A stretch of 64,000 nt of DNA from CAVVFX01 sp963747535 (GTDB lineage Bacteria; Acidobacteriota; Terriglobia; Bryobacterales; Bryobacteraceae). The DNA lies in NCBI GenBank assembly GCA_963747535.1, contig CAVVFX010000022.1, positions 310,001 through 374,000 of the forward strand, given 5' to 3'. Under the pieces are notes generated by a model, which had not been told where the DNA came from, did no database searches, and worked only from the letters and a program-made list of their open reading frames with translations. Positions within the stretch are counted from its first letter, which is position 1. The number at the start of each line of letters is the position of its first letter. Shown here in pieces: positions 56,278 through 64,000 of this stretch. A program made the position numbers and the translations under genes.

Positions 56278-58035
56278 ATGAAAACATTCGAGGAGATTAT
56301 GAGCATCAACAAGAAGTTAATGTCAGGCGGGTTGTCGGCAGCAGGTGTGGTCCTTCTAACGATTGCGACGGTTCCGGCATTTTGCCAGGAGGATGCGTCG
56401 ACCAGACCGTATCAGCCCGTAACGGATCAGCAACTGCTCGATCCTCCTGCCGGCGATTGGCTGCAGTACCGCCGTACCTATAACGGACAAGGATACAGTC
56501 CGCTCAAACAGATTAATGCACAAAACGTCAAGAACCTGGCACCGATATGGGCCTTCTCGACGGGCGTAACCGGCGGCCACGAAGTAGTTCCTGTGGAACA
56601 CGACGGTGTCCTGTTCATCACCACCGCGTTTAACAAGGTGTTCGCCCTGGATGCCAGGAGCGGAAAGTTCCTTTGGAAGTACGAGCGGGATTTACCGGAC
56701 CGCGCTCTAGCGGCAGTTTGCTGCGACGTGGTCAACCGTGGTGGTGCGCTTTATGGGGACAAATTTTACTTCGGGACCATTGATGCTCATCTCGTTGCAT
56801 TGGACGCGAAGACAGGAAACGTCGCGTGGGACACGAAGGTCGCGGAATATACGGATGGAATCACCATTACCGGAGCGCCGATTGTCGTCAAGGGTAATGT
56901 GATTACCGGCATGACAGGCGGCGAATTCGGTGCCCGCGGGCGCTTGATTGCAGTGAACGCGGAATCCGGAAAAATCGCCTGGACCAGTTACACCATTCCC
57001 GCCCCGGGTGAGCCCGGCAACGAGACCTGGGGTGGCGGCGACGGCTGGAAGCATGGCGGAGGGACCACTTGGACCACGGGTGTCTACGATCCGAAGCAGA
57101 ACCTGATTTTCTGGGGTACCGGCAATCCCGGACCCTGGTCGGGTGAAAAGCGTCCTGGAGATAATCTCTACACCGTCTCGACCATCGCGTTCGACGCCGA
57201 TACGGGCAAGATCAAGATGCATTACCAATATGTGCCCCACGATCTGTGGGATTACGACAATATCACCACTCCCATGCTGATCGACGTGAAACGTGATGGC
57301 AAGACCGTCCAAGGCATCTTCTCCACGCACAAACACGGTTATTCCTATCTGCTGGACCGGACCAACATGCAATTTGTTTATGCCCAGCCCTTCATGGCGG
57401 TCACTACATTTTCGTCAGTGGATCCCAAGACCGGCCGACCAACCATGAATCCGGCAAAGGACCCGGGCACGGGAGAAGTCGACGTGTGCCCTTCCTTCCT
57501 CGGCGGAACGAATTATATGCCGCTTTCCTATAACCCCGAAGCCGGCCTGGCGTTCGTGCCCGGAAATGAATGGTGCGAGACCATTAAAGACTTGCCGGAT
57601 GCGCCGTATAAGCCAGGCAAAGCGTATGTCAACGCCGAGTTCCACATGCACCCGGCTCCGGGTGCGCTGGGGGCCGGAGGCTTCATCAAGGCGATTAACG
57701 TAAAAAACGGTGAGGCGATGTGGACCAAGAAGTTTGAGGATCCCATCTGGTCAGGGACCCTGGCAACGGCCGGAGATATTATGTTCGGCGGCGGGACAGC
57801 CAGCCGGGATTTCATGGCACTGAGTGCGAAGAACGGAGATATTCTTTGGAAATTCCGCACTAACTCGGGCCTGGTGGGCGCGCCGATCACCTATGAACTC
57901 GATGGAGTGCAATATGTTGCCACGGTTTCGGGATGGGGCGGCGCCATCCCGATCTGGACCGGAGTGATTAACGAAAAGTTCACCAAGGACGTTCCTCAAG
58001 GTGGAGTGGTTTTCGTCTTCGCTTTAAAGAAGTAG
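56278..58035 (+). CDS. PQQ-dependent alcohol dehydrogenase, predicted lanthanide-type
   Basis: 585 residues, eight-bladed quinoprotein of the methanol/ethanol dehydrogenase family, with a signal peptide (about 14-36). Key features: adjacent Cys148-Cys149 disulfide, Glu216 in GGEFGARG, Asn283 in GTGNPGPW, catalytic Asp325 in PHDLWDYDN, and Asp327 two residues later. In XoxF and PedH/ExaF-type enzymes this extra Asp binds a rare-earth ion, while calcium enzymes have Ala or Ser there. No heme CxxCH is present. ATG 56299 is an alternative start. It oxidises alcohols in the periplasm using PQQ. No PQQ synthesis genes are in the window. Confidence 0.92.
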   Translation: MKTFEEIMSINKKLMSGGLSAAGVVLLTIATVPAFCQEDASTRPYQPVTDQQLLDPPAGDWLQYRRTYNGQGYSPLKQINAQNVKNLAPIWAFSTGVTGGHEVVPVEHDGVLFITTAFNKVFALDARSGKFLWKYERDLPDRALAAVCCDVVNRGGALYGDKFYFGTIDAHLVALDAKTGNVAWDTKVAEYTDGITITGAPIVVKGNVITGMTGGEFGARGRLIAVNAESGKIAWTSYTIPAPGEPGNETWGGGDGWKHGGGTTWTTGVYDPKQNLIFWGTGNPGPWSGEKRPGDNLYTVSTIAFDADTGKIKMHYQYVPHDLWDYDNITTPMLIDVKRDGKTVQGIFSTHKHGYSYLLDRTNMQFVYAQPFMAVTTFSSVDPKTGRPTMNPAKDPGTGEVDVCPSFLGGTNYMPLSYNPEAGLAFVPGNEWCETIKDLPDAPYKPGKAYVNAEFHMHPAPGALGAGGFIKAINVKNGEAMWTKKFEDPIWSGTLATAGDIMFGGGTASRDFMALSAKNGDILWKFRTNSGLVGAPITYELDGVQYVATVSGWGGAIPIWTGVINEKFTKDVPQGGVVFVFALKK

Positions 58036-58061
58036 TCTTTTCAGCACCGGCCCGTTATTAC

Positions 58062-58113
58062 TGCAGTAGGGTGTTGCCGCTCTTTGGGCGCTCGCCCTAC
58101 TGCATTCCTTTTC
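58062..58113 (+). terminator. stem-loop terminator between convergent units
   Basis: TGCAGTAGGG (58062-58071) pairs perfectly with CCCTACTGCA (58095-58104). The loop itself can pair (GCGCTC region), and TTCCTTTTCT follows. It lies 27 bases after the PQQ dehydrogenase stop and could also serve the opposing MFS gene. Confidence 0.65.
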
Positions 58114-58136
58114 TGTCGGGTGCTTCAGGCGATCGC

Positions 58137-59441
58137 TCAACGTGCAGTTCTAACCAACAGAGGAGTTTCCCCCTCTACCGGCGGAGCTTTCGGAGGAGGC
58201 ATCTTGCGCCGCATCGGATCGACCACGAGCTTTGCCACCAGCCCCGCTCCAATGCTGCTTGCGGCGACCACCAGCAGCACCGCTGTCCAGGTCCCGGTGG
58301 CGGTCACCAGGAGATTAGCCAGGGGCACCATCAGGGCGGACGTGCCTTTGGCGGTATACAGAAGACCGTTGTTGGCGGTCGCGTGCCTGACGCCGAAAGT
58401 ATCACCGCAAATGGCCGGGAAAAGGGAGAAGATCTCACCCCAGAACAGGAAGATCAACGCCGCGAACACCAGGAAAGCCACCGGATTTCTTCCAAATGCA
58501 GCCATCCCCAGGAAAGCCAGTCCGTCCGCGCAGAACATGAGCAGCATGGCGTTTTCGCGTCCGATCATGTCCGAAAGAAAGCCGCAAAACGGCCGTGTAA
58601 TTCCGTTGGCCACGTTGTCGATCGAAATGGCCATCGCCAGGAGCGGCATGGAGAAGCCCAGCAGCGTGATCATCTGTTTTTCCACGCCGAAATCGCGCGC
58701 AATCGGCCCCAGTTGCGCGGTCATGATCATGCCCCCGCAGCCAATCATCAGATAAACCAGGTAGATCAGCCAGAAAACTTTCGTTCGCACCGTCTGGGAC
58801 GGAGTAAACTCATATCCGTGGCAGATCCTGCCCTTGGGTGACGGACGAAGCACCTGCACGGTCGGCTTGATCAGAAATGCTCCCAGGCAGAAGATGGAGA
58901 CTCCCTGGAGCAAGCCGAAAAAGAAAAACGCGTGCCGGTAGCCGCTCGCCAGAATCATCCGCGAGGTGGGAATCCCGGTGATGGCCGCTCCCAGTCCATA
59001 GCCGGCGGCGATCATCCCGGATGCGAATCCCCGTTTTTCGGGGAACCACTTGAGCGCCGTGCCCATGCAAGTGGCGAACACGCAGCCGATGCCCACGCCT
59101 CCAATAGCGGCAGCCACGTAGAGCGCCTGAAGCGAGTGCGCGCGCGAATTCATCACCCATGACGTTCCGGCCGCCAGTCCGCCCAGCATCACCACAAACC
59201 GCGGGCCATAGCGGTCCGCGAACCAGCCTTCGAGCGGCGCCAGCCACGTATTGACGAAGATCAGAATACTGAAAGCGAACTGAATGCCCGCCGTCGTCCA
59301 GGCGGTCTCGTTGCGCATGGGGTTGACGAACAGCGTCCAGCCGTATTGCATGTTGGACAGCGTTACCGTGGACAACACCATGATGGTGAGTTGCACCCCC
59401 CGGTTTCGCAAAGAGAATGGGCCGGCGTGTTCCGGTATCAT
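58137..59441 (-). CDS. MFS transporter, oxalate/formate antiporter (OFA) family
   Basis: 434 residues, about 12 membrane segments. The family look is clear in the N-terminal YGWTLFVNPMR, in WFADRYGPRFVVMLGGL (motif A) and in GCVFATCMGTALKWFPEKRGFASGM (read around KWFPEKRG), a segment typical of OxlT-like carriers. It probably exchanges small dicarboxylates or monocarboxylates. Its ATG overlaps the stop of the aminotransferase gene by 4 bp, so the two are translationally coupled, which supports a C2-acid substrate such as oxalate, glycolate or glyoxylate. Confidence 0.82.
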   Translation of the reverse strand: MIPEHAGPFSLRNRGVQLTIMVLSTVTLSNMQYGWTLFVNPMRNETAWTTAGIQFAFSILIFVNTWLAPLEGWFADRYGPRFVVMLGGLAAGTSWVMNSRAHSLQALYVAAAIGGVGIGCVFATCMGTALKWFPEKRGFASGMIAAGYGLGAAITGIPTSRMILASGYRHAFFFFGLLQGVSIFCLGAFLIKPTVQVLRPSPKGRICHGYEFTPSQTVRTKVFWLIYLVYLMIGCGGMIMTAQLGPIARDFGVEKQMITLLGFSMPLLAMAISIDNVANGITRPFCGFLSDMIGRENAMLLMFCADGLAFLGMAAFGRNPVAFLVFAALIFLFWGEIFSLFPAICGDTFGVRHATANNGLLYTAKGTSALMVPLANLLVTATGTWTAVLLVVAASSIGAGLVAKLVVDPMRRKMPPPKAPPVEGETPLLVRTAR

Positions 59442-60637
59442 GAGTTTCCGCTCCTCGAAGCCGCGACGCTTCCCTGCACGGTCAGATACTCCAGAGCGGC
59501 GTTGATGCCGCCCTTTCGATGGGGAACACCGGCGAGTGTAAGCCCCATCTCGACGCCGGACAGTGTGCCGGCCAGCATCAGTTCGTTAAAATCGCCCAGG
59601 TGGCCAATGCGAAAGATTTTGCCCGCGGCTTTTCCGAGACCCGCGCCGAGCGACATATTGAACCGGTCCAGCACCACCGCCCGAAATGCGGCTTCGTTAT
59701 AGCCTTCCGGCAACAGGACGCCCGTAAGGCTGCTACTGTACTCCGCGGGATTCAGGGCCCAGATCTCCAGATCCCAGGCGCGTATCGCGCGGCGGGTTGC
59801 CTCGGCCAGGCGCTGGTGGCGGCGGAAGACGTTGGCCAACCCTTCCTCCTGCAGCATTCGCAACGCCTCCCGCAGGCCGTAGAGCAGGTTCGTGGCTGGA
59901 GTGTAAGGGAAGAATCCCCTGGCGTTATTCTCCAGCATTTCATCCCATCGCCAGTAGCTCTTGGGCAATTTGGAGGCCTGGCCGGCCGCGATGGCTTTGG
60001 GACTCACTGCATTGAAGGAGAGCCCAGGTGGCAGCATCAGGCCTTTTTGCGAGCCGCCCACCGTCACGTCCACGCCCCACTCATCGTGCCGGTAATCGAT
60101 CGACGCCAGCGAAGAAATAGTATCGACCATCAGCAGAGAGGGATGTTTCGCGTCATCCATCGCACGGCGAACCGCGGCGACATCGCTGGTGACGCCAGTC
60201 GAAGTTTCGTTGTGGACCACCAGCACCGCCTTGATTTCATGGCTTCGGTCATCCTGCAATTTCGCCGCGACCGCTGCCGGGTCGATGCCGTGCCTCCAGT
60301 CGCCGGGCACAAAATCCACGCGCAGCCCGAGGTTGGCCGCCATTTTCCGCCAGAGCGTGGCAAAATGCCCGGTCTCGAAAGCCAGCACGCGCTCTCCAGG
60401 ACTCAGGGTGTTGACCAGGGCAGCTTCCCACGCGCCGGTGCCGGACGCCGGGAAGATGATCACGGGATTCTGAGTCTGGAAGATAGCTTTCATGCCCTCC
60501 AGGCAAGCCTTGGCCATCTCCGCGAATTCCGCGCTGCGATGGTCAATCGTCGGATGGTCTATGGCACGCAGAATGCGGTCCGGAACGTTGGTCGGGCCTG
60601 GTATTTGAAGGAAGTGTCTGCCGGTTGGATAGCTCAT
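59438..60637 (-). CDS. serine/alanine-glyoxylate aminotransferase family protein
   Basis: 399 residues, start supported by AGAGGA six bases upstream. Class V PLP aminotransferase: QIPGPTNVPDRILRA at the start, FPASGTGAWEAA for the phosphate loop, Asp in LLMVDTISSLAS, and the PLP lysine in VGGSQKGLMLPPG (about residue 194). A serine or alanine donor and a glyoxylate acceptor are usual for this family, linking C2 units to serine and glycine. It is coupled to the OFA carrier. A role downstream of the alcohol and aldehyde dehydrogenases is inferred from position. Confidence 0.9.
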   Translation of the reverse strand: MSYPTGRHFLQIPGPTNVPDRILRAIDHPTIDHRSAEFAEMAKACLEGMKAIFQTQNPVIIFPASGTGAWEAALVNTLSPGERVLAFETGHFATLWRKMAANLGLRVDFVPGDWRHGIDPAAVAAKLQDDRSHEIKAVLVVHNETSTGVTSDVAAVRRAMDDAKHPSLLMVDTISSLASIDYRHDEWGVDVTVGGSQKGLMLPPGLSFNAVSPKAIAAGQASKLPKSYWRWDEMLENNARGFFPYTPATNLLYGLREALRMLQEEGLANVFRRHQRLAEATRRAIRAWDLEIWALNPAEYSSSLTGVLLPEGYNEAAFRAVVLDRFNMSLGAGLGKAAGKIFRIGHLGDFNELMLAGTLSGVEMGLTLAGVPHRKGGINAALEYLTVQGSVAASRSGNS

Positions 60638-60694
60638 CGTGAATCCTCTGGGTAGGGCCCTAACAACAATCGATGGGACGCTTTCAGCCCGATT

Positions 60695-62077
60695 TCAGAA
60701 CTTTCGATCGGATTGCAATTGCCCGCCGAACCTGGCGCCCTTTTGGGTGAGAAATTCAACCACGCTAGTGTATCCCAGGGCTTTGGCGCCGTCCAGTGCG
60801 GTGTGGCCTTCAGCATTGACGGCATTGACATTGACGCCGAGCTCCACGGCCAGCTTGACGGTTTCGAGGGTCAGCGGTTCGCGCTGGCGGCGGGGGGGTT
60901 GGACCCACGCATCACCGTCAACCATTCCCACCGCCGCCATCAGAGGTGTCGTCGCATCTTTATGGTGTTGAAAACCCTTGGCAGCCACATAGTCCGAATG
61001 GTGGACAAACAGCGGATCGGCGCCCTGCTTCGCCAACAGGCGCATGACATTGGGTTCGCTGAAATGGGCGGCCAGCCAGAAGGGAGTCGCACCGACCAAT
61101 ACCGGTTCGAAATGGAAGTCGCGCGAGGAGCGGCGCGTCGGTGTCCACGTGCGAAGCGGCGCGTTGGGGTCCGCGCCATGGCTGAGGAGAGCGCTCACCA
61201 TCTCTTCGTCGCGGCGCATGATCGCCTCGTGAAGCGCGGTAAAGCCCGCTTGCGCCGCATTCGGATCGGCGCCCTTATCCAGCAGAAATTCGACCAGGTC
61301 CCGAAAACCGGAGTGAGCAGCGAGCACCGTAGCGCTGACGCCCCACGCGTCGCGATCATTCACGTTGGCGCCGGCGTCGACCAGAAGTTTCGCCGAAGCG
61401 AGATCGCCTACGCGCGCGGCGAACATGAGCGCGGTGTCAGCCCCGTGAGGAATCGCCGCGTTGTAGGGGAGATAGCCATGAGGCGGCACAGCCATCACTT
61501 CGTTCCAGACCTCGGTGCGAGCCTGGAGGGAGGCGCCTTGCGCCAACAATATCTTCACGACTTCCGGATGCATCTGCGCCACCGCCCACATGAGCGCGGT
61601 CTGGCCGCGCGGTCCGCGCGCGTTCACATTCGCATCTTTGGCGAGAAGTTGCTTGACGACTTCGGGATAGCCCGACCGGGCGGCGACCATCAGCGGTGTC
61701 TCGCCGCGCAGTAACGCCAGGTTCGGCTTGGCCCCGGCCGCGAGCAGCATCCGGACCAGTGCTACGCTTCCGTTCTGGCTGGCTACCCACAGGGGCGTGG
61801 CTCCCAGATCGGTCGCCGCATTCACGTTGGCGCCGGCACGAATCAGCAGGCCGGAACCTTCCACATCATCCCGGTAGCTCGTCCAGTGAAGGGCAGTCGA
61901 CCCATCCGGTTCGGCAGCGTTGACGTCCACCTTTTGCCGGAGCAGCGCGAGTAAGCCGTCCTTGTCGCCATTTCTGGCCGCTTCCACAATCGGTGGACGG
62001 CTGATGCCACCCGCGCCCATCAGGAACACGGCCAGCCCCACCGGGATCACACGCCAGCAGGCGGTTCTATTGCGCAT
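60695..62077 (-). CDS. exported ankyrin-repeat protein
   Basis: 460 residues with an N-terminal hydrophobic signal (about 9-26). Roughly ten ankyrin repeats follow, with the helix-turn pattern clear in DGSTALHWTSYRDD, GATPLWVASQNGS, GETPLMVAARSGYPEVVKQL and AGFTALHEAIMRRDEEMV. Such proteins often sit beside DUF1552 and DUF1588/DUF1585 genes in Acidobacteriota and Planctomycetota, as here, but their partner is unknown. A protein-binding role outside the cytoplasm is likely. Confidence 0.9.
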   Translation of the reverse strand: MRNRTACWRVIPVGLAVFLMGAGGISRPPIVEAARNGDKDGLLALLRQKVDVNAAEPDGSTALHWTSYRDDVEGSGLLIRAGANVNAATDLGATPLWVASQNGSVALVRMLLAAGAKPNLALLRGETPLMVAARSGYPEVVKQLLAKDANVNARGPRGQTALMWAVAQMHPEVVKILLAQGASLQARTEVWNEVMAVPPHGYLPYNAAIPHGADTALMFAARVGDLASAKLLVDAGANVNDRDAWGVSATVLAAHSGFRDLVEFLLDKGADPNAAQAGFTALHEAIMRRDEEMVSALLSHGADPNAPLRTWTPTRRSSRDFHFEPVLVGATPFWLAAHFSEPNVMRLLAKQGADPLFVHHSDYVAAKGFQHHKDATTPLMAAVGMVDGDAWVQPPRRQREPLTLETVKLAVELGVNVNAVNAEGHTALDGAKALGYTSVVEFLTQKGARFGGQLQSDRKF

Positions 62078-62114
62078 CGCTCGATCTCTTTCTCAGCCTC
62101 TATCTCTTACCCGG

Positions 62115-63446
62115 CTAGGTGACGGACACGGAGTCGAGCGGCAGCTTTCCGGTGCTCCCGCCAAGCCGCTCCACCGGCACATCCATCTTGTCCATCAGCG
62201 TGACCAGCAGGTTCGCCATCGTCGGCTTGCCGGCATACTTGAGATGCCGGCCACCCTTGAGACGTCCCGCTCCCCCGCCGACCAGCAGCAAAGGCAAGTC
62301 ATCGCCCGAGTGCTTGGTGCTGTTGGAAATGCCCGATCCGTACAAGATCGTCATGTGGTCGAGCAGCGAGCCATCGCCGTCCGGTGTCGCGCGCAGCTTC
62401 GCCAGATACTGCGCGAAAATCTGAGCGTGATAGGTGTTGATCTTCGACATCCGCTCGACCAATTCAGGAACATTATTGTGGTGCGATAGCGGGTGATGCG
62501 CTTCGGGCACGCCGATCTGCGGGTAGGGGCGAGCACTCTGCTCCTTGCTGAGCATGAACGAGATCACCCGCGTCAGATCGGACTGAAACGCCAGGCGCTG
62601 CAAGTCGAGCATCAGCGCTACGTCATCTTCGAAGACCGGGGGTGCGCCCTGCGGCTCTTCCATCGCCGGGAGCTTGACTGAGCCCTGTTGCTCCGCCTTT
62701 CCAATGCGGCGCTCCACGTCGCGTACCGCCTCGGTATATTCATCGACTTTGATCTGGTCCTGCGGCCCGAGCTCCCGCTTGAGACCGGCGAGCTTCTCGG
62801 TCACCGAATCGAGGATGCTCTTCTGCTGCTGCAATCTCGCTTCGCGCGCAGACCGCTCGGTGCTGCCGGTATCGCCAAACAACTTCTCGAACACGGCGCG
62901 CGGGTTCCACTCCATCGGCAGCGGTTGGGTGGGGCTGCGCCACGACAGCGTGTGGGTGTAGGCACAACTCAAATTGCCGGTGCAGGCGCCCGCATTGGCC
63001 GGAGTATCCATAGAGATCTCAAGCGACGCTACCTGCGTCTGACTGGCGAAGTGCCGCGCGAGGAGCTGGTCCATCGAGACGTCGGCGATGATTTCCACCT
63101 CGTTGCGTCCCCCGTGTGTCGTGCCGGTAAGAAACGAGCCGGAGGCTCCGGCGTGGATGTAGTTCCAGTTCGCTTTAATGCCTGACAACACGAGCACCTG
63201 ATTGCGGTACGGCGCGAGTGGCTCCAGAATGGGCGACAGCTCGAACGTGCTCCCTTCGCCCTTCGGCGACCAATAAGGCATGGCCATCCCGTTCGGAACA
63301 TAGAAGGTTTGGAATCGATGCGGCGGCTTTAAGGCAGTCTGCCCCCGTAGTGCGGGGACCATGGCCTCGAGCAGCGGCAGTGCGAGTGTCGTGCCGAGCC
63401 CACGCAGCACCGTCCTGCGCGGCAAAGATTTCGTTAGGAAAGTCAT
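62115..63446 (-). CDS. DUF1552 protein, exported
   Basis: 443 residues from ATG 63446 (MTFLTKSLPRRTVLRGLGTTLALPLLEAM, a Tat-like signal read around PRRTVLRGLG), with GAGGG upstream. Family segments include FYVPNGMAMPYWSPKGEG, LVLSGIKANWNYIHAG, TGTTHGG and SHHNNVPELVERM, and near the end LYGSGISNSTKHSGDDLPLLLVGGG (read around GSGISNS). DUF1552 resembles DUF1501/sulfatase-type alpha/beta folds; the activity is unknown. It lies 14 bp after the DUF1588/DUF1585 gene, co-transcribed with it, as is typical. Confidence 0.92.
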   Translation of the reverse strand: MTFLTKSLPRRTVLRGLGTTLALPLLEAMVPALRGQTALKPPHRFQTFYVPNGMAMPYWSPKGEGSTFELSPILEPLAPYRNQVLVLSGIKANWNYIHAGASGSFLTGTTHGGRNEVEIIADVSMDQLLARHFASQTQVASLEISMDTPANAGACTGNLSCAYTHTLSWRSPTQPLPMEWNPRAVFEKLFGDTGSTERSAREARLQQQKSILDSVTEKLAGLKRELGPQDQIKVDEYTEAVRDVERRIGKAEQQGSVKLPAMEEPQGAPPVFEDDVALMLDLQRLAFQSDLTRVISFMLSKEQSARPYPQIGVPEAHHPLSHHNNVPELVERMSKINTYHAQIFAQYLAKLRATPDGDGSLLDHMTILYGSGISNSTKHSGDDLPLLLVGGGAGRLKGGRHLKYAGKPTMANLLVTLMDKMDVPVERLGGSTGKLPLDSVSVT

Positions 63447-63460
63447 GTCGATTTGCGCCC

Positions 63461-64000
63461 TCAATTCGATTTAAGTAACTTCGCTGACATCTGGGTTGCC
63501 CCAGTCGGGTGGGATGCACCCTTCAAAAACGTGGGGCTTTCCACGATCCCCAGAATGATCGATGACCATCGGTACTGGTGGGCCGCCGCCTCGCGCACGA
63601 TCTGGCGCACGGCCGGCTCATCGTAGTATTCGAGCCTGCGCCCGATCGCGTAGGCCATCAGCTTTTCGGTGACCGTACGGGGAAATTGCCCGGCTTCAGC
63701 GAGCAGCATCGCCCGCAATCCCGTGAGCCCTTCGACTTTCGCTCCGCTCACGGTGGAGCCGCTCGCGTCGACCGGCTTGCCCGATTCATCGACCGTCCGC
63801 CAGCCCCCGATCACGTCGAAATTCTCCAGCGCAAATCCCAGCGGATCGATGACCGAATGACAACTATTGCAAGAAGCATTCTCCCGGTGCTTCGCCAGCC
63901 GCTCACGCATCGTCATGGTCTTCTCGCCGGGCTTGCTGTCGATGTTGGTATCTACTCCAGGAGGAGGTGGCGGGATGGGCATGCCGAAGATGTTGTTCAG
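63461..64000 (-). CDS. DUF1588/DUF1585 (PSD1-type, c-heme motif) protein, cut by window edge
   Basis: Only the last ~179 residues are inside; the frame is open to base 64000 (reading NNIFGMPIPPPPPGVD at the edge). MRERLAKHRENASCNSCHSVIDPLGFALENFD (read around CNSCH) carries the CxxCH heme-attachment motif of DUF1588, and the DUF1585 domain follows (AEAGQFPRTVTEKLMAYAIGRRLEYYD, read around LMAYAIGR). Complete family members are 700-1000 residue exported cytochrome-like proteins with DUF1587, DUF1592 and DUF1595 domains. It is paired with the DUF1552 gene. Confidence 0.92.
   Translation of the reverse strand: MNNIFGMPIPPPPPGVDTNIDSKPGEKTMTMRERLAKHRENASCNSCHSVIDPLGFALENFDVIGGWRTVDESGKPVDASGSTVSGAKVEGLTGLRAMLLAEAGQFPRTVTEKLMAYAIGRRLEYYDEPAVRQIVREAAAHQYRWSSIILGIVESPTFLKGASHPTGATQMSAKLLKSN

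Noticed and set aside
1..64000. CRISPR arrays, tRNA/rRNA genes, prophage or toxin-antitoxin modules
   Set aside because: Looked for by eye and not seen; no regular spaced repeats, no tRNA-like cloverleaf and no phage structural motifs.

Overview
The window reads as chromosomal DNA of a soil Acidobacteriota of the Bryobacterales/Solibacter type. It is GC-rich and carries several proteins with the 'Solibacter' C-terminal domain (TIGR03437-type), a TIGR03435-type protein, many enzymes with Tat-like N-termini, a truncated TonB-receptor-type leader, and a DUF1552 plus DUF1588/DUF1585 pair. These are family-level recognitions made by eye; no searches were run. I saw no rRNA, tRNA or CRISPR array.

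Layout. 1-2.2 kb: the end of a PLP trans-sulfuration enzyme and a frameshifted TIGR03435 gene. 2.8-16.7 kb: four large secreted proteins in two paralogous pairs that point at each other, all with the TIGR03437 domain. One pair are agarase-like clan GH-A hydrolases, and the second copy has lost its putative nucleophile Glu. The other pair are TIM-barrel-like proteins, one extended by a beta-helix whose end is frameshifted. Decayed DUF72 and Ser/Thr kinase remnants lie between them. 16.8-23.3 kb: a putative exported TIM-barrel enzyme, a large exported alpha/beta hydrolase, a transposase remnant and an IS701-like element with CTAG target duplication, 13-bp perfect IR cores and a passenger gene. 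Removing the IS in silico restores an open frame. 23.3-42.4 kb: a carbohydrate island of mostly exported enzymes (GH38-like, gamma-glutamyltransferase, SelA-like PLP enzyme, two unrelated mannonate-dehydratase-type enzymes, two-domain esterase, PHP-type hydrolase, GH29 fucosidase) with SSS and MFS transporters and a 2-hydroxyacid dehydrogenase.

42.4-50.1 kb: an MdtABC-like RND efflux operon in which both pump genes carry a single-base frameshift. 50.4-51.3 kb: a small protein and an OsmC-family protein. 51.7-60.6 kb: a C2/alcohol oxidation region. An aldehyde dehydrogenase diverges from an operon of porin, DUF4242 protein, Rieske protein and PQQ alcohol dehydrogenase with the Asp-x-Asp lanthanide signature. 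Convergent to it are a serine/alanine-glyoxylate aminotransferase and an oxalate/formate-type MFS carrier. 60.7-64 kb: an ankyrin protein, DUF1552, and a DUF1588/DUF1585 protein that runs off the window.

How they could work together (inference). The central island looks like extracytoplasmic breakdown of deacetylated, de-fucosylated polysaccharide sugars, including dehydration of sugar acids outside the cytoplasm and uptake of products by the SSS and ACS-type carriers. The 51-60 kb block would oxidise an alcohol to aldehyde in the periplasm, then to an acid, and link to glyoxylate/oxalate metabolism. The Rieske protein stands where a cytochrome c would be expected. The five single-base frameshifts in otherwise well preserved genes could be real decay or assembly indels; the sequence alone cannot decide.
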